From the NCBI RefSeq assembly GCF_043555985.1, contig NZ_JBIGIC010000012.1:186001-250000 (forward strand): a DNA stretch of 64,000 nucleotides, written 5' to 3'. Below the pieces are notes generated by a model. That model had not been told where the DNA came from. It made no database searches and saw only the letters and a list, made by a program, of their open reading frames with translations. The DNA comes from Pelomonas candidula (GTDB lineage Bacteria; Pseudomonadota; Gammaproteobacteria; Burkholderiales; Burkholderiaceae_C). Of the stretch, positions 35,894 through 44,034 are shown in pieces. Position 1 is the stretch's first letter. Each line of letters opens with the position of its first letter. A program made the translations under genes and the position numbers.

Positions 35894-37003
35894 ATGACCT
35901 CGCAAGCACCCCTCACCTACGACCAGGCCGGCGTCAACTACGACCTCATCGACCCGCTGAAGGTCACCGCCCAGCGCGCCGCCGCCGCCACTGCCTCCCA
36001 CCTCGCCGGCCACGGTTTCACCGAGGTCAAGGCATCGCGCGGTGAGTCGGCCTACGTCGTGGACGTGGGTCCGTTCTACATCGCTTCCATCGTCGAATGC
36101 CTGGGCACCAAGACCCTTGTCGCCGACGAAATGGCCAAGCTGACGGGCAAGAGCTTCTTCGCCGGCATCGCGCAGGACACGATCGCGATGGCCGTCAACG
36201 ACCTCATCACCGTCGGCGCCACGCCGCTGGTCGTGCAGGCCTACTGGGCCGCCGGCGGCAGCGACTGGTTCGGCGATGCCCAGCGCGCCCAGGCGCTGGT
36301 GGCCGGCTGGAAGGCCGCCTGCGACACCTGCCAGGTCGCCTGGGGCGGCGGCGAGACGCCCGCGCTGGCCGGCATCGTCGAGGACGGCCGCATCGACCTG
36401 GCCGCGTCGTGCACGGGCCTCATCAATCCCAAGGAGCGCCTGTCCGTCGGCGACAAGCTGGGCGCCGGCGACGCCATCGTGCTGCTCGCCTCCAGCGGCA
36501 TCCACGCCAACGGCCTGTCGCTCGCCCGAAAGCTGGCCGAGCGCCTGCCGCAGGGCTATCTGACCGAGATCGAACCGGGCCTGACCTACGGCGAAGCGCT
36601 GCTGGCGCCGACGGCCTTGTACTCGCCCGTCACCGAAGCGCTGTGGAAGGCCGGCATCGCGCCGCACTACTGCGCCAATATCACCGGCCACGGCTGGCGC
36701 AAGCTGCTGCGCCACCCCAACGCCCTCACCTATCGCATCCACACCGTGCCGCCCAAGACCGCGGTGCTGGACTTCATCCAGAAGCAAGCCGGCCAGGACG
36801 ACCGCGAGGCCTACTCGACGCTGAACATGGGCGCCGGCTTCGCGATCTTCGTCAAGGCCGAGGACGCCGAGCGCACGGCACAAGTCGCCCGCGACTGCGG
36901 CATCGAGGCCTGGGTCGCCGGCACCGTCGAGGCGGGCGAGAAGCAACTGCTGATCGAACCGCTGGGCATCCGCTTCAGCGAAGACGACCTGCACCTGCGC
37001 TGA
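35894..37003 (+). CDS. AIR synthase (PurM)-related protein
   Basis: Protein of 369 residues with the two-domain AIR synthase fold: TYDQAGVNYDLIDPLKVTAQ, MAVNDLITVGATPLVVQAYW, VAWGGGETPALAGI, LLASSGIHANGLSLARKLAE and STLNMGAGFAIFVKAEDAER. However the ATP-binding loop, GTDGVGTKL in E. coli PurM, reads ECLGTKTL here, and the length exceeds the usual 345-350 residues. It may be a true purine-pathway FGAM cyclo-ligase or a paralogue; I lean to a PurM-like paralogue. The start lies directly after a GGCGCGGG-ATAAT-CCCGCGCC palindrome that contains a GATAAT -10-like hexamer, with no Shine-Dalgarno sequence. Confidence 0.75.
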   Translation: MTSQAPLTYDQAGVNYDLIDPLKVTAQRAAAATASHLAGHGFTEVKASRGESAYVVDVGPFYIASIVECLGTKTLVADEMAKLTGKSFFAGIAQDTIAMAVNDLITVGATPLVVQAYWAAGGSDWFGDAQRAQALVAGWKAACDTCQVAWGGGETPALAGIVEDGRIDLAASCTGLINPKERLSVGDKLGAGDAIVLLASSGIHANGLSLARKLAERLPQGYLTEIEPGLTYGEALLAPTALYSPVTEALWKAGIAPHYCANITGHGWRKLLRHPNALTYRIHTVPPKTAVLDFIQKQAGQDDREAYSTLNMGAGFAIFVKAEDAERTAQVARDCGIEAWVAGTVEAGEKQLLIEPLGIRFSEDDLHLR

Positions 37004-37022
37004 CCCCTAGCAGGCGTCGCCT

Positions 37023-37409
37023 TTGGACTGGTACTACTCGCAGATGGTCCAGTGGCATGTGCTGCTGGCCTGGTGCAGCGTCGGCCTGTTCTTCACGCGC
37101 GGCGCGATGTTCCAGTTCGGCACGCCGCGCCTGCGCGACATTGCCCAGGATGCGCGCCTGATGGTGCTGGTGTTCGGCGTGAACGCCTGCCTCGTCGTGA
37201 CCGGACTGAGCCTGTGGGGTTCCATCGGCTACAACCCGCTCACCGACTGGTGGCTGGGCGTCAAGCTGGTCGCGCTCATCGGCTACTGGAGCTGCGGCCA
37301 CTGGGCCATGACCCAGCAGCGCCTGCACGTGCTCGGTTACCTGACCGCGCTGGCGCTGTTGGCACTCGCGATGGACCTTTCGATCAATCGACAGCTCCTG
37401 CCCGGTTAG
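37023..37409 (+). CDS. SirB family membrane protein
   Basis: Membrane protein of 128 residues with four helices and the SirB2/YchQ pattern: QWHVLLAWCSVGLFFTRGAM, then LMVLVFGVNACLVVTGLSLW, and DWWLGVKLVALIGYWSCGHW. In enterobacteria the family was linked to invasion-gene expression, but its biochemical role is unclear. The frame starts with TTG at 37023; an ATG at 37044 is an alternative. It ends just upstream of the SRP RNA gene, whose promoter overlaps its last codons. Confidence 0.8.
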   Translation: MDWYYSQMVQWHVLLAWCSVGLFFTRGAMFQFGTPRLRDIAQDARLMVLVFGVNACLVVTGLSLWGSIGYNPLTDWWLGVKLVALIGYWSCGHWAMTQQRLHVLGYLTALALLALAMDLSINRQLLPG

Positions 37410-37418
37410 AATGCTCCT

Positions 37419-37520
37419 CGACGGGCCTCCCCGCATGGAAGCGCGCCCAACCGGGTCAGGTGGGGAACCAAGCAGCCCTAAGCGTTGCAACCAGTGCCGG
37501 GGTCAGGCTCGTCACCCTTT
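37419..37520 (+). ncRNA. ffs: Signal recognition particle 4.5S RNA
   Basis: The apical part GGGTCAGGTGGGGAACCAAG and CAGCCC (37453-37479) is the conserved SRP domain IV: a GGAA tetraloop closed by G-G/C-C pairs, with the asymmetric internal loop on each side. The long outer helix is formed by GACGGGCCT (37420-37428) with AGGCTCGTC (37505-37513) and CCCCG with CGGGG next to it. A TAGAAT -10 hexamer lies at 37407-37412 and a T-run follows at 37518-37522. The RNA binds Ffh and targets ribosomes making membrane proteins to FtsY. Ends are approximate by a few bases. Confidence 0.9.
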
Positions 37521-37614
37521 TTGCCCGCCGCCCTTCTATATCAAGAACTTAGGTCGTAGCAACGACTTAGCGGCGGTCTCTGTGTCTTCCTGGTGTGTCA
37601 CCGCCGCTCCAAGC

Positions 37615-38025
37615 TCAACCGCCCGGCGAGCGCGGGATGTCCGTCGAGCGCACGGTCAGCGTCGTCAGCTGGCCGCCGGCCTCGACGCTGCCGACCACCC
37701 GGCCTTCGCGCACGCGGCGCTCGCACATCTCGCGGTCTTCCGGCGGCTGGGCCTGGCAACGCTTGAGGGCGTTGGCGGCCCATTGCTGCGGGCCATCGCC
37801 CGGGCCGGCCAGCCCGCCGTGGCGGGCCTGGGCGTAGGCGGCTCCCGCCTCGCGCAGGCAGACGTCGCGCGGCTGGCGGGTCTGCCCCTGCATGCATGCG
37901 GCGCGCTCGCGCTCGTACTGCAGGCGCAGCGGGTCGACGTTCCGGGCTGCCGGGCCGGCATGGGCGAGCCCGCTGAGGGCCAGCACGCCGGCGGCGATAC
38001 ATCGAAGGGTGATGGAAGTGGTCAT
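37615..38025 (-). CDS. Periplasmic hypothetical protein
   Basis: Protein of 136 residues with a signal peptide (SITLRCIAAGVLALSGLAHA). The mature part has three cysteines besides polar repeats such as QYERERAACMQGQTRQPRDV and NALKRCQAQPPEDREMCERR. The spacing of C...C pairs in short helices is seen in small exported proteins of Burkholderiales, whose function is unknown. The ATG at 38025 has an AGGAGAT site upstream. Confidence 0.7.
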   Translation of the reverse strand: MTTSITLRCIAAGVLALSGLAHAGPAARNVDPLRLQYERERAACMQGQTRQPRDVCLREAGAAYAQARHGGLAGPGDGPQQWAANALKRCQAQPPEDREMCERRVREGRVVGSVEAGGQLTTLTVRSTDIPRSPGG

Positions 38026-38061
38026 CGCGATCTCCTTTGACGGTTGATGACGGCGCGGCGG

Positions 38062-38934
38062 TCAGCCGCGGGCGCGGACCGGCTGGTTGTCGTTCGAGAT
38101 GTAAACCTCGACGCGACGGTTCATCGCACGGTCGGATGTGCTGGCATTGCTGGCCACCGGGTAGGCCTCGCCGTAGCCGCGCGTGTCGACGCGGGCCGGG
38201 TCCACGCCCTGGGCGCGCAGCGCGGCAGCCACGGCCTGGGAGCGACGTTGCGACAACGCAAGGTTGGCTGCGTCGCTGCCGACGCTGTCGGTGAAGCCCT
38301 CGATCAGCACGCGGCGGTCGGGGTGTTGGTTCAGGTAATGAGCCAGCTTGGCGATGGAGGCCTGGGCGGCAGGCCGGACCTCGGCCCGGCCGAACTCGAA
38401 CAGCACGTCGCCCAGCGTGACCAGCATGCCGCGATCGGTCTGCTTGGCCTGCAGGTCAGCAAGCTCTTGCTGCAGCGCGGCGGCCTGCTGGCGCGCCACG
38501 TTGGCGTCGGCGCTGGCATTGGCCGCGGCGATCTGAGCGTCGGCGGCCTGGGTCTGGGCGGCGCTGGCACGGCGCGCATTCGCGTCGGCGCGGGCCCGCT
38601 CGCGGTCGGCTTCGGCGGCCTTGATGGCGTCCTCTTCCGTCGCGGCCTTGGCCAGCGCCATGGCGGTGCGGGCCTGCGTGGAGGCGACGTAGGCGGCGGA
38701 GTCGATGTCGGCCGGCGATTCGCGGTGCGCGCTCAGTTCCTCGGCACGCTTGAGCGAATCCGAGGCCTTCTTCACGTCCAGCGCGGCGTACTTCAGCACG
38801 GCAGGGTCAGCCTGGGCCGCGCTCACGCTGGCGCGGGCGTCCTGCAGGGCGGGCGTGACGGTGGGGGCGCTGGCGCAGCCGGCGAACAGGGCGGCTGCGG
38901 CGGCCAGGACGGTCAGTCGGGCAAGGGTCTTCAT
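38062..38934 (-). CDS. OmpA-family lipoprotein
   Basis: Lipoprotein of 290 residues (lipobox LFAGC, Cys20). The middle (about 60-165) is a long Ala/Glu/Arg-rich coiled coil. The C-terminal 120 residues are an OmpA-like peptidoglycan-binding domain: VLFEFGRAEVRPAAQASIAK, VLIEGFTDSVGSDAANLALS, and NRRVEVYISNDN. It would tie the outer membrane to peptidoglycan. A smaller DUF4398 lipoprotein gene lies 20 bases upstream in the same direction, and the pair recurs in Burkholderiales. Confidence 0.92.
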   Translation of the reverse strand: MKTLARLTVLAAAAALFAGCASAPTVTPALQDARASVSAAQADPAVLKYAALDVKKASDSLKRAEELSAHRESPADIDSAAYVASTQARTAMALAKAATEEDAIKAAEADRERARADANARRASAAQTQAADAQIAAANASADANVARQQAAALQQELADLQAKQTDRGMLVTLGDVLFEFGRAEVRPAAQASIAKLAHYLNQHPDRRVLIEGFTDSVGSDAANLALSQRRSQAVAAALRAQGVDPARVDTRGYGEAYPVASNASTSDRAMNRRVEVYISNDNQPVRARG

Positions 38935-38954
38935 GATGGTCCTCTTCTCGATGA

Positions 38955-39323
38955 TCACGAACGGTTCAGCTGCGCCTGCAGCTGCTGGATGCTCTGGCGC
39001 ACCTCGGCCAGCGCGCGGCTGGCGCGTGCAGAGCGCGCGGTGGCCTGGGCGAGTGCCGCGTCGGCCGCGGCCTCGTCGGCGAGCTGGCGGGCGGCCACGT
39101 AGTCCTGGCGGGCCATGGCGGCGTTGGCGCGCGTCAGCTTGTCGCGGGCGGTGCTCAGCTCGGCCGGCGCCTCGGCGGCATTGCCAGTGGCCTGGTCGAC
39201 GGCGGAATTCGCGACCGCCATCTGCTCCTTGGGCGGGGGTGGCGATGCGCAGGCCGCCAGCGCGAGGGCGGCACAGGCCACGAGGATGGCCCGGCCATTC
39301 TTCTTGATCGAATGCGGATTCAT
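38955..39323 (-). CDS. DUF4398 lipoprotein
   Basis: Lipoprotein of 122 residues: signal peptide with lipobox LAAC (Cys25), a short Pro-rich spacer, then an Ala-rich helical DUF4398 domain (PAELSTARDKLTRANAAMAR, then AEVRQSIQQLQAQLN). Probably a helical hairpin that pairs with the adjacent OmpA-type lipoprotein. The ATG at 39321-39323 follows an AGGAGTC site. Function unknown. The 280 bases upstream (39324-39603) hold no gene; they contain a perfect hairpin at 39486-39505. Confidence 0.85.
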   Translation of the reverse strand: MNPHSIKKNGRAILVACAALALAACASPPPPKEQMAVANSAVDQATGNAAEAPAELSTARDKLTRANAAMARQDYVAARQLADEAAADAALAQATARSARASRALAEVRQSIQQLQAQLNRS

Positions 39324-39603
39324 CTGGGACTCCTGGTTGTGGTTGGGCCGGCCCGTGGCAAGGGCCACCGGCGCGGCCTCGGGTACTGCAGGCTGCAAAA
39401 CCAGTATTCGCGAACGAGGTGGCGCGGCCCGTCGGATCGATGGCGCGCAGGCGGTCAGCCTTGGGCCCCACGAGCTGTGGGACTGGCCCTACGCCTCCGT
39501 AGGGCTGACTTCAGGGCGGGCCAAGCGCCGGGCCGCTCCCAGCCGTCCCCTCAGGGGATCAGCCTGAGCCCCCCGCCCAGCAACGCTGGCACTGGACGAG
39601 GGG

Positions 39604-41997
39604 CTAACCAGCCGCCTGTCGGAACGCCATCACCGCCTGGTTGCGCAGCGTGCGCAGCAGCGAGAGCTGCTTGTCGTCCAGCTGCACGGCGCCGGCCTGG
39701 GCGTGGTCGGCGTAGATGAGCCCGAGCGGCGCGCCCTTGAGCATCAGCGGCAGCAGCAGGAAGCTTTGCGCCTGCAGCTCGCCCTTGAACCACGCCGGCA
39801 GCCGCGCGGCGATGTTGGCGGCACGGGCGTCCTGGATCAGCGTGTCGGCGCCTTTCACGCACACGGCGGCGAGCAGGTCCGGCGGCTGCTGCGTGAGGTC
39901 CACACGCACCAGCGGCGCGAGGCGCTCGACGTCGTCACCCACGCCCAGCCGTCCGGTCAGCGTCTGGCCGCGCGCGTCGCGCAGGCAGAAGATGACGCGG
40001 CGCAGGCCCAGCGAGCGGTAGATGGTCTCCATGATCATGCGCAGCACGGCGTTCAGCTGGAAGCTGTTGACCATCGCGTCGGTGATCTCCTGGATGCCGG
40101 CGGCCAGCAATTCGCTGGCCTGGGCCGGATCGGGCCGGGCGCCGAGTACCTCGGTGCGCTCCATGACCATCGTCGGCGCGAGCTGGTGCTCGGCCAGCGA
40201 GTCCTGCGCCGATGGCGTCAGCGGTGCCAGCAGGCGCTGGGCCTTCGAGCTCTTCGGCAGCCTCAGATCCAGTGCCTCCGTCGCCTGCGTGAGCCGCTGG
40301 CGGGCGGTGTCGGCGGCCTTCTCGAAGACATCGGCCTGCACGCCCAGCGCGCGGGCATGCCGCTGCGCCAGTGCTCTGACCTTGGCATGCGCCTGCTCGG
40401 GCGGCGTGTGCAGGATGAGGTCGGCCATGTCGTTGGACACGCGAGCCAGCCAGCGCTGGCGCTCGTTGGCATCCTCGATGAGCTTGGGTGGCGCCTCGCC
40501 GCCGGGGCGGCGCATGGCGCGCTGCAGGCTCTCGGGCAGGCCCCACTGCCGCGCGACGCCCAGGCCCAGCGCCTCGTAGCTCATGCCCAGCACCTGGGCC
40601 GACGCGGCCGCCTCGCTGATGGCCACGCCGCTGTCTGTCGGGCTCACGAGGCGGCGCACGGTCTCGGCCTCTTCCGGGAAATAGAACTCGGTCAGCGTGC
40701 GGCCCAGGTGGTGCAGCATCGCGCCGAGGAAGGCCTCCTCGGCCTCGCGCTCGTTGACGCACAGCTCGCGCGCCACCGACGCGGCCATCAGCGAGCGCAG
40801 GAAATCCTCGCGCAGCCGCTGGGCATGACCCTTGTTCTCCATGCGCTCCAGCAGCACGAGGCTGAGCGCCAGGTTGCGGATGCCGGCGAAGCCGATCAGC
40901 GCAACCGCGCGCGACACCGTGCTGATGCCGCCGCCGCCGGTGTGCCGGTAGGCCGCGGTGTTGACCAGACGCAGCAGCTTCTGCGTCAGCGCCACGTCCT
41001 TCAGGATCTCGTTGGACAGGCTGGCCAGGCTCTCGTGCTCGGACTGCGTCAGCCGCTGGATGCGCGTCATCGCCTCCGACAGCGCCGGAAAGTCGCTCTT
41101 GTGGCGCATGCGGCGCAGCAGGAAGTCCAGCACCGGCGCGTCCTGCGCCTCGGCGTCGGGCTCGGCCACGGGGCGCAGCCACGCGGCCAGCGCGTCGTGC
41201 ATCTGCGTGGCGCTGGGCCAGCGCGCGGCCGGATCACGCGCCAGGCCGCGCTGCACGATGGCGCGCAGCGCGTCGTCCACGTCGCTGGGCAGGCCCGACG
41301 GCAGCACGAGGTCGGTGGTCTGAACGCGCTGCACGGCACGCCAGGGGTCGGGGTCGGCGTTGAGGCGTTGGCCGGACAGCATCTCGGCCAGCATGACGGC
41401 CGCCGCGAACACGTCCATCTGCGGATGCGGTGGCGCGCCCGACGCCGCCTCGGGCGAGATGTAGCCGGGGGTGCCGACGATGCGGGTCGGCGCATTCGTG
41501 CCGGGGGACACGCGGGCGGCGATGCCGAAGTCCATCACGCGCGCACGGCCACGGGCATCCAGCAGGATGTTGCTGGGCTTGAGGTCGCGGTGCACCAGGC
41601 CGGCCGCGTGCGCGGCGGTGAGGCCGTCCAGCACACCCAGCATCAGCGCGACGGACTCGGCCGCCTTCAGCCTGGGGCCGGCACGCAAGCGCTGGCTCAG
41701 CGTGCCGCCACTGACGTACTCGAACACCATGTAGGAGCGCCCGCCCTGCGTGTCGGCCTCGAAGACCGGCACGATGTTGGGGTGGGTCAGCCGGCTGACG
41801 GCACGGGCCTCATGCAGCCACTCGTCGACAGTGCCGGATTCGCCAGCGTCCACGCCCTGCGTCTTCAGGATCTTGACGGCAACCTCGCGATCCAGCAGCG
41901 GATCGTGGGCCAGCCAGACGGTCGCCTGGGCGCCCTCGCCCAGGCGGCTCAGCAGCCGGAAGCGGCCAAGCTGGGGAGGCAGGTCGTCAGCAGCCAT
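39604..41997 (-). CDS. Serine/threonine protein kinase with HDOD and GAF domains
   Basis: Multidomain protein of 797 residues. The Hanks-type kinase is complete: glycine loop GEGAQATV (20-27), VAVK Lys42, HRDLKPSN (136-143, catalytic Asp138), DFG (156-158), and GTPGYISPE. An HDOD domain follows (about 300-500; LSNEILKDVALTQKLLRLVN, then MLHHLGRTLTEFYFPEEAE). The C-terminal 170 residues are a GAF sensor domain (GIQEITDAMVNSFQLNAVLR). There are no membrane helices, so this is cytoplasmic. It lies 12 bases downstream of the pseudokinase-HDOD gene, and the two share domain order, suggesting duplication. The signal sensed and targets are unknown. Confidence 0.93.
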   Translation of the reverse strand: MAADDLPPQLGRFRLLSRLGEGAQATVWLAHDPLLDREVAVKILKTQGVDAGESGTVDEWLHEARAVSRLTHPNIVPVFEADTQGGRSYMVFEYVSGGTLSQRLRAGPRLKAAESVALMLGVLDGLTAAHAAGLVHRDLKPSNILLDARGRARVMDFGIAARVSPGTNAPTRIVGTPGYISPEAASGAPPHPQMDVFAAAVMLAEMLSGQRLNADPDPWRAVQRVQTTDLVLPSGLPSDVDDALRAIVQRGLARDPAARWPSATQMHDALAAWLRPVAEPDAEAQDAPVLDFLLRRMRHKSDFPALSEAMTRIQRLTQSEHESLASLSNEILKDVALTQKLLRLVNTAAYRHTGGGGISTVSRAVALIGFAGIRNLALSLVLLERMENKGHAQRLREDFLRSLMAASVARELCVNEREAEEAFLGAMLHHLGRTLTEFYFPEEAETVRRLVSPTDSGVAISEAAASAQVLGMSYEALGLGVARQWGLPESLQRAMRRPGGEAPPKLIEDANERQRWLARVSNDMADLILHTPPEQAHAKVRALAQRHARALGVQADVFEKAADTARQRLTQATEALDLRLPKSSKAQRLLAPLTPSAQDSLAEHQLAPTMVMERTEVLGARPDPAQASELLAAGIQEITDAMVNSFQLNAVLRMIMETIYRSLGLRRVIFCLRDARGQTLTGRLGVGDDVERLAPLVRVDLTQQPPDLLAAVCVKGADTLIQDARAANIAARLPAWFKGELQAQSFLLLPLMLKGAPLGLIYADHAQAGAVQLDDKQLSLLRTLRNQAVMAFRQAAG

Positions 41998-42009
41998 GGC
42001 TCCAGGGAT

Positions 42010-43851
42010 TCAGGCGTTGCCACGGCCCGCCAGGCGGTTGCGCAGGGACGAGCCCGACGGAACGGCCTGTGACGCAGCGGGCGTGGACGGCGCAGGCGCA
42101 GCCTGGCCGGAACGCTGTGCGCCGGGGTTGAGCGCTTCCATGACCTCGCGCAGGCCCAGACCCAGCGGCTTGGCGTAGCGGCGCGTCGCGGCCTCCACGC
42201 CGGGGCGGCGCTTGGCCTCGGGCAGGGCCAGCGCGTCCAGCAGTTCGTTGGCCAGGCTGCAGGTCAGGCGCAGCGTGTCGGCGTCGCTGCGCGGCGGATG
42301 CACGGGGCTGTCCAGCGGCTGGCGACGGATCATCTGCAGCAGCTCGTCGCCCAGGCCCCAGTGGCGGGCCACGGCGATGCCCAGCGCGTCCAGGTCGCAA
42401 CCCAGCACGGCATAGGCCGCGGCCTGCTCGCTCAGGGACGACGGGTTAGGCTGATCCTCGGTCGGCTCGGGCGGCACCATCAGCTGGCGGATCTGCTGCG
42501 CGTCGTCCGGGAAGTGGTACTGCAGCAGCAGGCGGCCGAGGTTCTGCATGACGGTGATGAGGTAGACGACCTCCTCGTCATACCCCGCCGGGCGCAGCGC
42601 CTGCGCGACCTGGCCGGCCTTGGTGACGCGTGCCATGACCTGGCGCAGCATCTCGGCCGCCACCGGCTGCAGCGGTCCCGGCCAGGGCTTGAGCGCGTTG
42701 GCGGCCAGTTGTACGCCGTCCAGGCCCAGCATCTGGATGGCGCGCTGCATGTTCAGGATGGTCTCGCCGGCGTGGCCGCTCTGACGAAGCGCGTTGTTGA
42801 CGCGGCGCAGCAACTCCAGGCTGAGGGCCATGTCCTTGAGCACCATGTCCGACAACGCACTGGCGTGCTGCGCCTCCAGGCCCGAGCCGGCGGTGAAGCG
42901 GTGGATGCCGGTCGTCGTCGTCGGCAGGTGGCCGATACGCTGCAGCTTGTCCAGCAGCAGCACGACGGGGCCGCCGTTGTCGTAGGCGGCGGCCTGGCGC
43001 CAGCCGTCGAGCGCGCGCCAGAAGCTGCGCGCCAGGTGGTAGCGCTGGCGCAGCTGGCGGTCGGTGGCGCGGTTGCAGATGGCACGCAGCGGGTCGGGGA
43101 TGGGGTGAGGCGTCTCCCAGCCCAGACGAACCATCTCACGACCGATGGGCTGCATCTGCTGCACGACATGCTGCAGGTCGTTCTCCTCCAGCACGGGCTT
43201 GCCGCTGAGGATGCGGTTCAGGATCAGCCCGACGCACAACACGTCTTCCTCGGCCGATTCCCGCACGGCACGGCGGGTCACGGCATTGAAGTCGACGGTG
43301 GCGGGGAACACCTCCTGCGCCACCTCCAGCCCGACGAGGCGAACCTTGTCGCTGGCGTCGATGATGAGACTGGCCGTCTGCAGGTCGCGGTGGGCGTGAC
43401 CGGCCTCGTGGGCGAAGGCCAGGCCTTCCAACAGCTGGGCCACCCAGCCGGCGGCGTCGATGGGCAGCGGCGCCGCTTGGCGCGCGAGGCGCTCGTCCAG
43501 CGTCTCGCCCAAGGCCCGGTCGTAAGCGACATAGGGCCAGTTCTCGACCTGACCGATCTCGAACACCGGCGCGATGTTGGGATGCTGGATACGTTCGCTG
43601 CCCTGGGCCATGCGCAGCCAGTGCTCCAGCGCGGCGGCGCTGTTGGGCTTGTCACGCGGCATGCACAGCATCAGCTCCTGGCCGTGGCGGCCGTCGAAGA
43701 CACGCCAGATCAGGCTGCGCGCGCTCTTGGACAACAGGGCGCGCAACTCGAATCGGCCGAAGCTTCTCAGCGGTGAGGCGGCAGGACTGGTTTCAGGCAC
43801 GACAGATGTGATCGGGGGAGTAACACTTGTTATCCATGCATTGGACTCCAC
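42010..43851 (-). CDS. Pseudokinase-HDOD protein
   Basis: Protein of 613 residues. Residues 30-270 align with a Hanks kinase fold but key residues are gone: the glycine loop is LLSKSARS, the ATP-binding lysine position is Cys63 (ELMLCM), the catalytic loop keeps His154-Arg155-Asp156 but reads HRDLQTAS instead of HRDLKPxN, and the DFG is replaced by GLE (174-176). It should not transfer phosphate, though nucleotide binding cannot be excluded. An HDOD domain (about 290-500) follows, with LKDMALSLELLRRVNNALRQ and LITVMQNLGRLLLQYHFPDD, then a Pro/Ala-rich tail. It is the first gene of the pair with the active kinase. Confidence 0.9.
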   Translation of the reverse strand: MESNAWITSVTPPITSVVPETSPAASPLRSFGRFELRALLSKSARSLIWRVFDGRHGQELMLCMPRDKPNSAAALEHWLRMAQGSERIQHPNIAPVFEIGQVENWPYVAYDRALGETLDERLARQAAPLPIDAAGWVAQLLEGLAFAHEAGHAHRDLQTASLIIDASDKVRLVGLEVAQEVFPATVDFNAVTRRAVRESAEEDVLCVGLILNRILSGKPVLEENDLQHVVQQMQPIGREMVRLGWETPHPIPDPLRAICNRATDRQLRQRYHLARSFWRALDGWRQAAAYDNGGPVVLLLDKLQRIGHLPTTTTGIHRFTAGSGLEAQHASALSDMVLKDMALSLELLRRVNNALRQSGHAGETILNMQRAIQMLGLDGVQLAANALKPWPGPLQPVAAEMLRQVMARVTKAGQVAQALRPAGYDEEVVYLITVMQNLGRLLLQYHFPDDAQQIRQLMVPPEPTEDQPNPSSLSEQAAAYAVLGCDLDALGIAVARHWGLGDELLQMIRRQPLDSPVHPPRSDADTLRLTCSLANELLDALALPEAKRRPGVEAATRRYAKPLGLGLREVMEALNPGAQRSGQAAPAPSTPAASQAVPSGSSLRNRLAGRGNA

Positions 43852-44034
43852 GGGAGCTGGCTGAAACCTGAAAGAAGCGTCGAAATGCGACGGATTTCCA
43901 CCCGGTCTTCCTGCAATCGACGGCTTCCGTGCATCAGCTCACGGTCAGGCCTTCAGCTCGACAGCCGGGCCCAGCCCTCGTGTTCACGCCATGACTCGCC
44001 TCCGGCAGGTGAGTCTGCGCCACAAAGTTCGGGC

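Noticed and set aside
39486..39505. Perfect GCCCTACG-CCTC-CGTAGGGC hairpin upstream of the DUF4398 gene.
   Set aside because: An 8-bp stem is within what one expects by chance in such GC-rich DNA; no T-run and no second copy were seen.
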